From: Saururus chinensis
Lineage: Eukaryota; Streptophyta; Magnoliopsida; Piperales; Saururaceae
DNA: 64,000 nt
Direction: 5' to 3'
Assembly (NCBI GenBank): GCA_035235625.1
Contig: CP141143.1
Span: 4,446,501 to 4,510,500 of the forward strand
The notes beneath the pieces are model-generated. The model was not told the DNA's origin, did not search any database, and was given only the letters and a program-made list of their open reading frames with translations. Shown here piece by piece: positions 35,563 to 48,499 of this stretch (positions within the stretch are counted from its first letter, which is position 1; each line of letters starts with the position of its first letter). Position numbers and translations under genes: made by a program.

Positions 35563-38500
35563 ATGGCTGGTGGGTCTATGGCGCCGACCGGCGTCTCCAA
35601 GGAGAGAGCGCAGCAGTACCGAGGGAAAGTTACTTTGTTCGTGGTCATAGCTTCCATGGTTGCTGCAATAGGAGGGGCCATTTTCGGTTACGACATTGGA
35701 ATTTCAGGTGAATATTAATGCCATGCTTCGGTTTCGATATCCCTTCTCTTGTTTCATCATTTCTTCGATCTTTTTCTCATGGACCGAAAAATTTTCTCGT
35801 TTGGCAGGGGGAGTGACATCCATGGACCCGTTTCTGAAGAAATTCTTCCCGCTCGTATACAGGAAGAAGCATCACGAGACAGAGAACAATTACTGCAAGT
35901 ATAACAACCAAGGGCTGGCCGCGTTCACTTCCTCCCTATATCTGGCGGGTTTGGTTGCATCTATAGCGGCTTCGCCGGTGACCAGGAAATATGGGAGGAG
36001 GATGAGTATCATATGTGGGGGCATCAGCTTTCTTATCGGGGCAGCTCTAAACGCCGGTGCTGTGAACTTGGGGATGCTCCTTCTCGGCCGGATCATGCTC
36101 GGAGTTGGTATCGGGTTTGGAAACCAGGTACGTGGGCACCACAGTGACCTCGTTATTATATCTCAGCTTTCAATGCTTAGTAATTGCCGTGTGACTTCGT
36201 TTAGAAAAACTTATAGAAAGTGCGAGGGCGACTTTTCCAGGTTGCCATGATCGATGATGTAGACAGGGCATTATTGCCATTTAACACGAAAGAGAGCAAA
36301 TCAGCCGTGAACACAACTCGGAGGACTAGTTAGGGCCCTTGATCCTGATATTTTTCGTAAGTGCTAAGTAGAAAGTTGACTGTGGGCCCATGCTTTTCTA
36401 GCCCATGCTTTTCCAGCCCATGCTATCAAATGAGCATGTTCTATAGGACGTGTCTAAGCCTGATCGATCAGGTCCATGACCCGACTCTATGACCGTTGTA
36501 CATAGCTACCATGCTAGCTAGGACTGATGAGTATAATATTAGGTCTTTATGTACCATGCTAGAACCACCAAGTACCATGATCATGCACCCTGATTTGTCG
36601 AGCCCGGTGAGAAAAAAGTATTTTTGTATTCATTCAAGAGTATAGGTATGGTTGTGCAAACCACTCTATAATGCCAATGCTTAGGGGACAAAGAGGGCGT
36701 CGCCCCCAGCCCATAAAAAATTTAGTTTAAAATACACTTACATCTCTATAATTTTTCATAAAATGACAATTGTAGCGACTGATATTTTTTAATATCAAAA
36801 CATGCATGAATGCATCTCTTAACAAAACCAATTTTTAAGAACTTGGTTATTCATACCTTTTTTTTTATCCCTTAAATAAAGAAAAAATATATATTTTTTA
36901 CTTCTTTTCTCTTTATTTCCTTTAAGGATGCTATTTGGGTCGGGTAAATGGTAAACCCAACCTGACCTTAATGGGTCGGATTTAGTTTTTAAAAATTAAC
37001 CTGAATAACTAGTTCGGGTTTTAGGTGATCCAACCCAACCCGACCCCGAATATAAATATAAATTTTAAATTTTTATATTTTTTAATATTATTTTTAAAAC
37101 CCGAATATAAATATAGAATTTAATTTTTTATATTTTTTAATATTATTTTTTAAAAAAATTTAAAAAATTATTCTATTCGGGTTAAACGGGTCGGGTAGGG
37201 TTTGAGTTACTGTTTTCTTATGTGGTATTGGGTTCAAGTTTAACAAAACCCAACCCGAACCCTACCCTGTGGCATCACTAATCTCCTTTATCTATTTTAC
37301 CTATACTTCCCTCAAAACATAAACCCAACCTTACTTCTCTTCTCCTCTGGTACCGACGGCCGTCGGCACTAACTCGAATGGTTGATGGCAGATTCGGCTG
37401 GGCAAGCCGCGACCAGCACGAGACGTAGTTGGCCAGATCTAGTTGGCTCTAGAGGTCGCGACCAACACAAGTCATAGTCACTGGCTACGGTGGCCGCGAC
37501 CAGCGCGTAGTTGCAACCAGCATGTGGCTTGCACGCAGTCGTGGCTAAAGTGGGATGAGAGTCGTAGTCGGCCAGATCTAGCCTACCGTGGTGGCCGTTA
37601 GTAGCGCGTGACTGCGGCATGTAAGCAACTACGACTGCGCATGCGCAGCCGTGGGACAAGACCAGCGTCCCGTAGCCAACGACCGCGACTAGCCACAGCA
37701 GTAAGAAAAAGATGCTGGCGTTGATGCCGGTGTTGGAAAAGAAAAAAAAAGGAAGAAGAGATGTGAGAGGTGGGGGTGTTAACGAGCCGAACTGAGCCGA
37801 GTATTAAGCTGTTTCAGCTCGAGCTCGAACTGCTGAAGCTCGGCTCGAGCTCGACTCGAAGCTCGAATAAACTCGAACCTTTCAACTCGAGCTCGGCTCG
37901 ATTTAGAAATTAAAAGCTTAGCTCGAGCTCGAGCTCGAACTTGAATAAATAAATCATAAGCCTTGGCTCAAACTGGGCTCGAACTAAAAAAATAAAAATA
38001 ATCTATATATAAATATAAAGTATATAAAATATTACATATACTAATATATTTTTAGTATTAAATATTAATTAATATACTTTAACAAATATTACGACTACAC
38101 CGTGAATATTTGATTATAGTCACTATGAAAGAAGAAAACTATGACAAATAAGTTTTAGTTACTGTAACGCCCGTGATTTTTCACCCATTTTTCTTAAAAT
38201 TCACGGAAATTTTTTTTTCCATAAATCGGAGTCAAAACGATAAAATCAAAACCTGTTTATAATTTAAAACATCATACTGTCAAATCAAATATCCTCAGGC
38301 GCTACTCGAAAACACACGTATGAATAAATTGCTATGATCATAGACTTTAAATACAAATCACTCCCAGACATCCCTGAGTACAAGTCCCATAACAGTCCAC
38401 AGACTCATCCAAATGAAAGTCCAGAATAAACATCTTGTGTTCTCATCTCACCCAATACAGGAGATCGTGGCACAAAATACTCGCAGAGAGTAAAGCAGAT

Positions 38501-41500
38501 ACCTGAGTCAACGGGAATCAATCCACTGTTGAAACGAGTGTCCATCTCCAGGAGCTCTCCGCACAACCTGCAAAACCTCCCGTACAACGGGGCTAAAAGA
38601 AGTAGGGTGAGTATTTTCATACTCAGTAGGAAAATACCCAGTAGGGGAAAATCCCAACGGTGAACTCCATAAGTTCATAAATCATGCGTCATGCAACACA
38701 AACATGAAGCAGTCTACATAACATAATCATATTGTGCACATACACATACGATCATATCAAAGGCACCATCGTGTCACAAACATACCGAAGGCACCATCGT
38801 GCCAAAATCATAATATCAAATCAACTTACACAAACACCCTTATCCAGGGTCATACAACTTACTCGTACCACCGTACGCATACTCAAACAACATACGCATA
38901 CCTGTACGACCTTACTCGTACAATCGTATGCTCACTCATACAGCTTACCCATACATGTATGACCTTATTCGTACAATCAGACTCGTACGACCTCACTCAT
39001 ACAGTCTGCACAAAATCATACTTACTGTCTTACTCAGAAACATATTCTCACAATCATACCCATACTCTTACAGTCGTGCTCATACTCATACGCTTACAGT
39101 CTTACTCATACTCATACGCTTACAGTCTTACTCATACTCATACACTTACAGTCTTGCTCATACTCATACGCTTATAGTCTTACTCATACTCTTACACTTA
39201 CAGTCCTGCTCATACTCATACGCTTACAGTCTTACTCATACTCATACACTTACAGTCCTACTCATAATCGTACACATATCAACGACCACTGAAGCTCATT
39301 ACAACTAATAAGCTCCAACGTCGAAATGGAAAAGAATGCCACTGGGGCAACACCTTAACCTCCGGGGAGTGACTAGACGCCATGGACTTTTCCGAAGGTA
39401 AGGCACACCAATGCTCATGGGGCACTAGATCAAACAGGTAAGAGTAGATCCATGATACTACTTACCTGAGCGCGCAAACATAAACACCCACACATAAGGG
39501 GTCATACAGTTGCCCACCATAATGGGTCTTATAGTGCCATAGAATCGCCCACCATAATGGGTCTTATAGTGCCAGAGAATTGCCCACCATAATGGGTCTT
39601 ATAGTGCCAATGCCACTCTTGGGCAGAAAACATACAGTGCCACTCTTGGGTGGAAACATACAGTGCCTCTCTTGGGCAGAATCATACAACGCTCTCAACA
39701 GAGCATCAAACGTCTAGGCTTACACAGCACACAGACCAAATCAGAAATATACGTCGCTCTCAACAGAGCATCAGACGTCTGGGCTTCATACAGCACGCAG
39801 ACAAAGTCAGAAACGTACATTGCTCTCAACAGAGCATCAAACGTCTGGGCTTATACAGCACGCAGACCAAATCGAAACAAAGTCGCTCTCAGCAGAGCAT
39901 CAGACGTCCGGTGCCCTATACAGCACACAGACAACATCCCGCAGGATAAACACCATGGCAAGACATGATAAATGCTCGGCCGACTCATTAGCGGCCAGCT
40001 CAAACACGGAACTTAATCCGTCGAACCCTCAGGTCTCAAACTCACAACGCTATCATTAGCTGTGCTTATAATTCAAGTTTGAATTAAGTACATTATGCGG
40101 TACAATTATGCCACACAAACTCACAGTCCTCGACTGGTCAAACCGAAGCTGAGCCCGATCCGAAACCCAAGTTCGTCAGGGCAGCAGACTTCACTTACCC
40201 GTCCACCTCGTGGACAAAACTCATCGTACAACAAACCCTTACAGTCTTACACACTTCGCCATCCATCTTATGGCCAAATCCTCTTACACTGACATCCTCA
40301 AATATCGCTCCTCAGAGCCAACCCAGTTGTCGCCCTCTTACTTATATCTCACTTATTATACTTATTTTTCACTTCATAATCTGTACGTTATGCTTGTACA
40401 ATTATGAACCCTCTTACTGTCTGACAAATGCCCAACACACAATCCACCCCAAACTGATCCATTCTAATCCTTGCCCGTCATACTCTTATCCTCTGTCATA
40501 CGCTTACACAACCGCATCCAAATTCAGACAAAGCTTCTGTCACCTCTTACTGTCCATCGCCCATACTTTTGCCCACAACACTTACACATATCCCAAGCAT
40601 AGGCAAAATGCCATCATACACACGTATGTCTCACACATATGTATAACATACACATACGGTCATACATACATAACTTACAAACATGCACGCTAGCCATCAC
40701 TAGCACATGCATCCACACGTCAAACATGCACGCTAGCCATCACTAGCACATGCATACATCCAACGTACACGCTAGTCATCTCTAGCACGTGCATACACAC
40801 ATTCATACATACTTCAAACATGCACGCTAGCCATCACTAGCACGTGCATAACCCATACATAGCATACTGACATATTTGCTAGACATCGCCAGCGCATACA
40901 TAATCCACATCCATAAAGCATGCATACATCTCATGCATATCAATCCTACCATACAATCATGCTTACACGCACATCATGCAATCGGATCGTTACTTAACAT
41001 CCAAGCATGGAATCATACAATCCTAGCATGCTGCTACTCATTCAAAGCATGCTTCATGAATTTACGAGTTCAAAGCTCCCCTACCTCGTAATCATGACGT
41101 TCGATGGCGAGCACACGACGGTGGCGGCGTCGGCGGCGGAGTTGGCGGTCAAAACCGTTGCCTGGCTGAGAGAACTGCTGTCTCGAGGATTTTAGGATGC
41201 GCCGGAACTATCACGGCCAAACAGAGTGTCAGAAATCAATGCGGTAAAACCCGCGATCCACGGCGGCACACTAGGGCGGCCGGGAGAAATGTCAAGCCAA
41301 CATATGTGGCGGTGCGACCTGAAGTCGATGGTGTACACTGAAGATCGGCCGGTGGCTAAAACGTGCACAGCCGGCCACAAGACGTCAAAATCGGCCGTGG
41401 ACAGCACCCAACGGCGATAATTTCGGTCAACAAAGGCCCACATACGGGCGGAGAGCGTGGGGCAACGCTCGAGAACCAAAGGAGAGGTGGAGGACGGCTC

Positions 41501-44500
41501 TAGTGGTCAACTCCACTCGGTGGCAAAGCCAACCGATGGTTAGGCGGCACGAATGCGGCGCCTAAACCCAGAAGTACACGCGTGGCTACATGCGCACGCG
41601 GCCCAAAGGGCGGGGGAGAGGGCTGAACGGAGATGACTCAAGGCCCACAAAAGCCAACAGGGCTAAGGCCCTTAGCTGTGGCCAATCAAAGCGGCGACAT
41701 CGCTGATCGCCACCCACAACCAAAACCCATGGTGCGGGCAGCTGTGCATCTCGCACGGTATAGGGCAAGGGGAGGGTTCACGGTCGAGCAAAGGCTATGA
41801 GGCCGTCACTGGCCAAGGCCTGAGCAGGTGAACTCGTCCACCTTCTGTCAAGGTAAGACATACAAATTCTTGCCCGAGGCCGTCCGGTACCGACGGCGTA
41901 AAATGGGCAAGAAGGGTCAACGACACATATGCCGGTAAGGCGGACTAGCTGCGGCTACGGGCCGCAAGGCTGAACAAGACCCAGAGGGTGGCCCACTGGT
42001 GTCACCGGGCTGGGGCGGAGCCGAACTACGGTCCGCTAAATCAAATCCGGCGTCCGACTGATAACGTCAGTCACAACGTCCAAAACGGACGTAGGCCAAA
42101 AATAGGGGACGACCGGAGAAAACCTGTAAGGGCGGAGCGGCCATGGGGGTGGCGGCTGAATCGGGTACGGAGGTGTAGTCCACTGCCTTCGCCGGAGCAA
42201 GGCAGGACTGGGGGAAGGCCGAATCGACTGCAGATCACCGCCGGCGGCCACTGTTTGCCCAAACAATCCGTCGGCGGAACAGTGAACAGAGGGGGAAAGA
42301 GGGTGGGGGCGGCGGTGCCGAGGCCCACCGGGCCGGGAGGAGGGGCTCCTCGCCGTCGCCGGCCCAGGGCGAAGCCGTGGCCGGCCGGTAGGGCCGTGCC
42401 GGCCCGTGGCGGCGGCGGAACGGCGCTATACAGAGGGACGGCAAAACAGGGCAGTGGGGAATCGAAGCGGGACGACGGAGCAGAGGCCATCCGGGGCCGG
42501 GGGGAGTGGCCTCCCGCCGTCGCCGGCCCATGGCGGAACCATGGGCGGCCGGCCGGCCCTCGCCGGCCCACGGCGGCGGCGGAATCGCAATACACAGAGG
42601 AAAGGGGCTAACCGAGGGAAGAGGCGGCGCGGCCGTGGGGGCCGGGACGGCGGCTCCCCTGCCGTCGCACGGCCAGGGCGGAGCCGGTGCGGCGGTCCAG
42701 CGGCCTGCCGGGGGCCGGCGGCGACCGGGCACAGGGAAAAGGCGGAATGGGGGGGGGGCGGCGGTACTGTTCATCGCGCAGGAGGTTCTGGATCGGGCGA
42801 TCCCGATCCCGATCCGAATTTTCCTGTTTTATTTTTTTTTCTTTTTCTTTTTCCAAACGTACGCTCAACGCGCATTAACCCACTGGTTACGCGTCGAACC
42901 TCCAAAATTCACGCCGTAAGCGCGCAGCGAGGCCCGTGGCCCGCGACTAAGCCCCACACCCGACTCTACGGTTATAAATACGGGGAAAAGACACAAATAC
43001 CCATACGCTGAAACGTCACATTTTCCTGCCAAAAATGACCAGAAAAATGGCAGAAAAATCCCAAAAAATCGTAGAAAAATCAGGGACTTTACAGTTACAT
43101 ATGCTAAAAAAATGCAACATTATTATTTTTCTCTCTTTATGTACATATAATCACTAAAAAAGATGTAAAAAATAAAAAATTATTTAGGCAAAATCGAGAT
43201 CCAAATGCGCAAGAAAACATAAACTAGTCTACCTCCCGAGTTATGTGTGTTCTTATATCGTAATATGATGATGTATGACATCTATACTCACATAGTCGTG
43301 AGTGAGCCTTGACTCATATAAACGGGTCTCATATATTAATACGATACATAGTATTAGTATATAAATATGTGATTATATGTCGTTTTATATATTCCATTTG
43401 TCTTAGATTAATAACTCAATTAATTTTTTCAAAATCAACTAATCAAATAGAGCTATTAATCTAAGAATAGAGGGAGTATGTTATAAATATGTATTTAAAT
43501 TAATAATTATATTTATATAAAATATACATATATATATATATTATTTATATATAATTTTAAAATTATATTTGAGTTCGTGCTTGAGGTCGAGTCGAGTAGT
43601 ATCGAGTTCGAGTTTTATTCAAGTTGAGCCGAGTCGAGCAGGGATCGGCTCAAACTCGGCTTGAACTTATTCGAGCTCGAATCGAGTTCGAGTCGAGCTT
43701 GATTCGAGTCGAGTTTAACTCAAACCGAGCCTAATCGAGCCGAATTTGCTCACAAGCTAGCTCGACTTATTTATAGCCCTAGTGAAATGAATGAGATTAA
43801 GGTAAAAATGAGGGGTGTGAGAGATTTTAATAAAAAATAGTGAGATAATAAAGCAATCAGGACATAGAGAAAAAAAAAGGGTCTAAATAACCATATTTTA
43901 TTTTTAAATAATAAAAATACCCCAATTCATATACTTGTTAAAGGATCGTAATGGTTGTACTCCCCGTTTCACCTCTTTTTCAACTATGATGCTATTGGTT
44001 GTGACCCTATTAATGGTTAAGTCAATAAAAGTCTTTTAATCATTTTAAAAGAATTATTAATTATTTTTGTTAATAAAAAGTGTTTAATATGATTTTTTGG
44101 AAGATATAAGTGTAACTGTAAGCACTTTCGTACATCGGAAAATAATTTATTGATTGGCTTGATGACCAACGGCCATGACCATGATTCATGGCCCTAACGT
44201 AGTATTGTTCCGCTGGTCACGAGCCCTTGTCAGGCTAGATGAGTCATGCAGCATTTTCATTAGCATATGCTATGATATTGACTTTGGGGATATTTCCGGA
44301 CGTATTTTCTCCTGGATCCCCGAACCTAATTTATTTTCCCATTTTCAAATTATGTTTAGAATTCGTATTGTTTGGTAAAATAAATTGTAAAATTTATTAA
44401 ATTTTGTTAAAATATGATTTTGACTAAAAGGATCTAGAATCAATCTTGTGTCGAAATCTCTTAATTTTTAGGAGAAAAAATTCTAAAAAAAGCTGGATTG

Positions 44501-47500
44501 ACATGGACATATGTAGCACATCAAAATGAGGATTGTAATCAAGTCGTGAAGCTTCACCAATAAATCATTGTTAGTGAAGTTTTACAAGTGGCTACCCAGC
44601 TTCACTATCTGATTACATTTCTTTAAGTACATTAGAGGATATTTTAACTTGGATTCTATATTCCCAATATCTTATGCATGGACGAGTCTAGCCCGATTGG
44701 GCCTGTGACCAATGACGAGCCCACATAAGGTTCCAATTAGGGGTATTAACAAGCCGAGTTGAGCCGAGTATTAGGTTATTTCGCCTCGAGCTCGAACTGC
44801 TGAAGATCGGCTCGAAGCTCGAATAAACTTGAACCTTTCAACTAGAGTTCGGCTCGAATGAGAAATCCAAAATTTGGCTCAAGCTTGAGCTCGAACTTGA
44901 ATAAGTGAATCATAAGCCTTAGCTCAAACTGGGCTTGAACTAAAAAAATAAAAATAATATATATAAATATAAAGTATATGAAGTATCACATATACTAATA
45001 TACTTTTAATATTAAATATTAATAAATATACTTCAACAAGTATTACGACTACACCATGAACATTTGATTATAGTCACTATGAAAGAAGAAAACTATGACA
45101 AATAAATTTTAGTTACATATGCTAAAAAAATGTAACATTATTATTTTTCTTTCTTTATGTACATATAATCACTAAAAAAGATGTTTAGGCAACATTGTCA
45201 TCTACTTTTTTGTGTTTTCTTTTCTTTACATGCTTATAAATCACTAATAAAAAAACTATTCTATAATCTTAGTGTGCCTCTAAAAAATTCTAAAGTACAT
45301 GTAAAAAGATATACATTTTGTAAGATGAGGATGGTCTCAATGTCATGCTTTAACTTTGAAAAGAATATCTAATCATTTTTTTCTAAACTAAGGTTGGTCC
45401 ACAAATGTCATGCTTCTTTTAGAATTATTTTTAAGTATATTAGTGTGATATCATGTTGACCATCTGTCATATACTTATAGCTTCATTTGGTTTTTCAATT
45501 GAACTAATTTTAGTTCATTTTCAAGAATCAAATAGCCCTATTAATTTAGGACAAAAGGAGTATATTAGTGTTTGCATCTCCAATATTTTTATTTTTATAA
45601 AATATATATCATATATAAAAATTATATATCCATTATAATTTAACAATGATATATATCATGAAATTTTTTTATATGAGTTTAGACTCTCATACGTCAGTAT
45701 GAGCAAAGACATCATAGGTCATCAGATCGAGATCCAAATATTCAAAAAGACATAAACTAATCTACCTCCCGAGTTATGTATGTTCTTATATCGTAATATG
45801 ATAATGTATGACATCTATACTCACATAGTCGTGAGTGAGCCTTGACTCATATAAACGGGTCTCATATATCAATACGATACATAATATTAGTATATAAATA
45901 TGTGATTATATGTTATTTTATATATTCCATTCGTCTTAGATTAATAACTCAATTAAAAATTTCAAAATAAACTAATCAAATAGAGCTATTAATCTAAGAA
46001 TGGAGGGAGTATGTTATAAATATATATTTAAATGAATAATTATGTTTATATAAAATATGTATATATATATTATTTATTATATATACATATAATTTTAAAA
46101 TTATATTTGAGTTCGAGCTGAGTAGCATCAATTTCGAGTTTTATTCGAGCCGAGCCGAGTCGAACAGGGGTCGGCTCAAACTTGGCTTAAAATTATTCGA
46201 GCTCGAATCGAGTTCGAGTAGAGCTTGATTCGAGTCGAGTTTAACCAAGTTGAGTTTACTGACGAGCTAGCTCAGCTCGTTTATAGCCCTAATTTCAATA
46301 TATAATATATGAGAGGGCTATGATTTTTATGTACAATATATTACCTTCTTATGTAGTATGTTTAGAGTCCTATGTAGGTTGGTCAGGGAGACTCGGACCG
46401 GAAAAAATTTTCGATGTACATATAGCAGCTTGGCAAAGCCTATGCAAAGGCAACACTTGGCCTTTAAGCCAACCAGCGAACTTCTAAAATTTTCTCTCAT
46501 AGTTCGACTTGGGACTCCATCTCCCCCTTTTTCCGGTAGATATGCTTATAAATGTCAAAATAGTGCTGATGTTTTTTTCTTATTTAAATATCAATTTCTA
46601 TTTGTTGTGCATTTTATAACAAAATGCATTCTCATTTGCTGGCAACATAAAAGCCTTGCTAGCAGTTTATACTTTTCTGAAATGCAATCTATACAAACTA
46701 CGGAGTAATTTTTTTCCTTCTATCACTCATAATTGGTGATTTATATTCAATTTCTCATGCCTTTGTATCATTTGAAAGTGAGAATGTGACATCTAGCAGC
46801 AAGGAACTATCTTCCATTCTTTATTTCTGTAGGCTGTGCCACTCTATCTGTCGGAGATGGCACCTGCTCACCTTCGAGGAGGTCTCAACATGCTGTTTCA
46901 GCTAGCCACGACTCTGGGCATCTTCACGGCCAACATGATCAATTACGGAACGGAAAAAATAAGACCTTGGGGATGGCGCCTCTCTCTTGGCCTCGCAGCA
47001 GTCCCCGCCTTCTTGATGACGTTGGGCGGGTTCCTCCTTCCGGAGACACCCAACAGCCTGATTGAACGCGGCTTAACAGATAAAGGACGGAGTGTTCTCC
47101 AAAAGATACGTGGGACACCCGACGTGGAGGCTGAATATCAGGACATGATGGAGGCCAGCGAGTTGGCAAACTCCATCGAGCACCCCTTCCGAAACATACT
47201 GGAGCCGAGGAACAGGCCTCAGTTAGTGATGGCCATCCTGATGCCTGCCTTTCAAATCCTAACGGGCATAAACTCGATCCTCTTCTACGCTCCCGTCTTG
47301 TTTCAAAGCTTGGGTTTTGGCGGGCATGCCTCGCTCTACTCCTCAGTGATGACCGGAGCAGTCCTTGCACTTTCCACCCTCGTTTCCATAGCGACCGTTG
47401 ATAGATGGGGTCGACGAGTTTTGCTGCTTGGTGGTGGAATTCAGATGATTATATGCCAGGTAATGGACCCTTGCGAATGTTAGCTTGCGATTAATAGTTT

Positions 47501-48013
47501 TACTTTGATGATCTTTTGTTCATTTTTTGCGTTTGGTGCCAGGTGATTGTGGCAATTATACTGGGCCTCAAGTTTAGCAGCGAGAAAGAGCTCTCAAAGG
47601 GCTTCTCCATAGCCGTGGTTATTGTCTTCTGTCTATTCGTTGCAGCTTTTGGATGGTCATGGGGTCCGCTCGGTTGGACTGTGCCAAGCGAGATATTCCC
47701 GCTCGAGACTCGGTCTGCGGGCCAGAGCATAACAGTGTCAGTCAATCTTTTCTTCACGTTTGTGATAGCTCAATCCTTCCTGTCGCTGCTCTGCTCGTTC
47801 AAGTTTGGGATCTTCCTCTTCTTTGCCGGATGGATAACTGTGATGACAGTATTTGTTTACCTGTTTCTGCCTGAAACCAAGGGTGTCCCCATTGAAGAAA
47901 TGGTGCTTCTGTGGAGACGACATTGGTTCTGGAAAAAAACTATGCCTCCTCTCGAGGCTACTGATGAATACAATCAGGGAAACTCGACCAAAGAAGAACA
48001 GTCTGAAATATGA
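35563..48013 (+). CDS. STP7: Sugar/proton symporter, STP7-type, four exons
   Basis: Exons 35563-35707, 35808-36127, 46833-47459 and 47543-48013 join in phase to 520 residues, against about 510 for the family. All junctions are GT-AG. The protein is a major facilitator with about twelve membrane spans. Visible are [20 protein letters not shown] and [15 protein letters not shown] at the start, the RKYGRR loop motif, the sugar-transporter signature [27 protein letters not shown] at the end of span 6, [14 protein letters not shown] in span 7, GWSWGPLGW in span 10 and [10 protein letters not shown] after span 12. STP proteins import monosaccharides with protons across the plasma membrane; STP7 of Arabidopsis is reported to prefer pentoses such as arabinose and xylose. 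The paralogue call rests on remembered similarity, especially the MAGGS..PTGV start. The second intron (36128-46832, 10.7 kb) is filled with nested transposons, yet its splice sites are intact. The ATG is the first in frame near the conserved N terminus. Confidence 0.92.
36128..36923. other. Start of STP7 intron 2, nothing recognised
   Basis: Intronic sequence with a short direct repeat (CCCATGCTTTTC, near 36389 and 36404) and no other structure identified. Confidence 0.4.
36924..37279. mobile_element. hAT-like MITE with GGGTCGGGT subterminal repeats
   Basis: The left end AGGATGCTATTTGGGTCGGG and the complement of the right end, AGTGATGCCACAGGGTAGGG, form an imperfect inverted repeat. GGGTCGGGT and AACCCAACCC motifs cluster near both ends around an AT-rich core. 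TCCTTTA occurs at or near both flanks and may be the target duplication. It is in STP7 intron 2. Confidence 0.55.
37280..37771. other. STP7 intron 2, GC-richer unclassified block
   Basis: Contains imperfect repeats of a GGCCAGATCTAG / GCGACCAGC / CATAGTC-like set at 37430-37690, consistent with degenerate tandem repeats. No gene seen. Confidence 0.35.
39067..39265. repeat. 26-bp minisatellite
   Basis: About eight units of CTTACAGTCTTACTCATACT-CATACG, with single-base variants, inside the 4.9-kb LTR-like unit. Confidence 0.85.
39480..39935. repeat. Two adjacent minisatellites, about 40-bp and 65-bp units
   Basis: 39480-39660 repeats GCCCACCATAATGGGTCTTA-type units about every 40 bases. 39690-39935 repeats a unit beginning GCTCTCAACAGAGCATCA at 39691, 39756, 39822 and 39885, a period of 63-66. 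Both lie in the 4.9-kb LTR-like unit. Confidence 0.8.
40685..40885. repeat. Tandem repeat with GCTAGCCATCACTAGC core
   Basis: Four to five imperfect units of CATGCACGCTAGCCATCACT-AGCACATGCAT spaced by about 40-60 bases. The core is a near-palindrome and recurs in complement at 19930-20010 in the truncated relative, so it is an ancestral part of the LTR. Confidence 0.75.
43389..43482. mobile_element. Stowaway-like MITE inside hAT-like copy A
   Basis: TCTTAGATTAATAACTC at the left and GAGCTATTAATCTAAGAATA at the right form an inverted repeat ending in GAGGGAGTA, the usual Stowaway-type end. The same block occurs in copy B (about 45928-46013), so it entered before the two copies separated. Confidence 0.5.
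43782..44737. other. STP7 intron 2 between the two hAT-like copies
   Basis: AT-rich intronic sequence; short chance frames only. Nothing recognised. Confidence 0.4.
44738..46291. mobile_element. hAT-like element copy B
   Basis: Starts TAGGGGTATTAACAAGCCGA and ends CGTTTATAGCCCTA, an imperfect inverted repeat with clusters of GAGCTCGA/CGAGTTCGAG motifs near both ends. Flanking octamers GTTCCAAT and ATTTCAAT agree at six of eight positions. It has no transposase frame and is thus non-autonomous. It preserves the empty target site of the insertion found in copy A. Confidence 0.65.
46292..46832. other. 3' end of STP7 intron 2
   Basis: Leads to the acceptor TTTCTGTAG at 46824-46832. A block at 46370-46520 of higher GC (TTGGCAAAGCCTATGCAAAG...) looks like a repeat fragment but could not be assigned. 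Confidence 0.4.
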
Positions 48014-48499
48014 CGGAATGCTGCACATGGAATTGTATTTGCTGAAAATACGACATATTAATTATAGTTTGTTTTCAAATGTGAATCCATGCGCAAAGCA
48101 GGTATGTCGCAGATTGCTTTAAATTTTCGTCTTTTCCTCTCGTTACAATGTTATTTTCTCTTGCAGGGGGTTAGTCAATTAGGATTTAAAACACTGAATT
48201 TAAAATATGAGATTTTAGAATCTAATCTAAATTTTTGGATTTGAACTGCCAAATTTTAAAATATTTGGATGCCCAAATCTTGTATTACTAGAATCCCGGG
48301 ATTTGCATTGTTGATTTCAAAATAATTAACTCCTAAAAATTTTTTATCTATAATTTTAAAATTTGACTAATCCATAATTTGGAGGGTGAGATGAGACGTT
48401 ACCTAGCTACGATGAATTATCTGGCAAGGATGGTGGCCTCCGCTAAGCTCTAGTCGTCGCATAAAAATGACAACCTCCTCCAAGCCATAGAAGGCAGTA

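Larger units (their letters stand above)
38163..43093 (-). mobile_element. 4.9-kb LTR-like unit (solo LTR or coding-less retroelement)
   Basis: The unit starts TGTAACGCCC and ends GGGACTTTACA in plus orientation, flanked on both sides by GTTAC (38158-38162 and 43094-43098). Copy B of the host element has a single GTTAC at 45112-45116 with uninterrupted flanks, so the insertion and 5-bp duplication are certain. TG...CA ends and 5 bp fit an LTR. The ends are also inverted over 20 bases with three mismatches. The inside has no gag or pol frame but much tandem repetition and a GC-rich block (about 41090-42800). Minus orientation is assigned by comparison with the relatives at 17442 and 60502. Confidence 0.75.
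37772..43781. mobile_element. hAT-like element copy A, interrupted by a 4.9-kb insertion
   Basis: The outer parts align with copy B at 44738-46291. The left end has GGGGTGTTAACGAGCCGA with many GAGCTCGA motifs, and the right end has CGAGTCGAG motifs and ends TTATAGCCCTA. Such GAGCTCGAGC-rich termini mark a widespread non-autonomous hAT-type family in plants. Without the 38163-43093 insertion it is about 1.07 kb; compared with copy B it lacks roughly 0.5 kb internally. Flanking octamers match at only five of eight positions. Confidence 0.6.

Noticed and set aside
39040-39280. CRISPR-like regular repeats
   Set aside because: Units are directly contiguous without spacers and the sequence is from a plant nuclear genome; this is a minisatellite.
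38732-39308. Thr/His/Ser-rich frames of 126-147 codons
   Set aside because: Translation of a 26-bp minisatellite; several frames are open for the same reason.
41988-43011. 207-, 201- and 179-codon frames rich in Arg, Gly and Pro
   Set aside because: Part of the GC-rich block of the 4.9-kb LTR-like unit; stop-poor because of composition.
46358-46708. 116-codon frame just before STP7 exon 3
   Set aside because: Lies in the intron, ends before the acceptor, and matches no transporter or transposase sequence.
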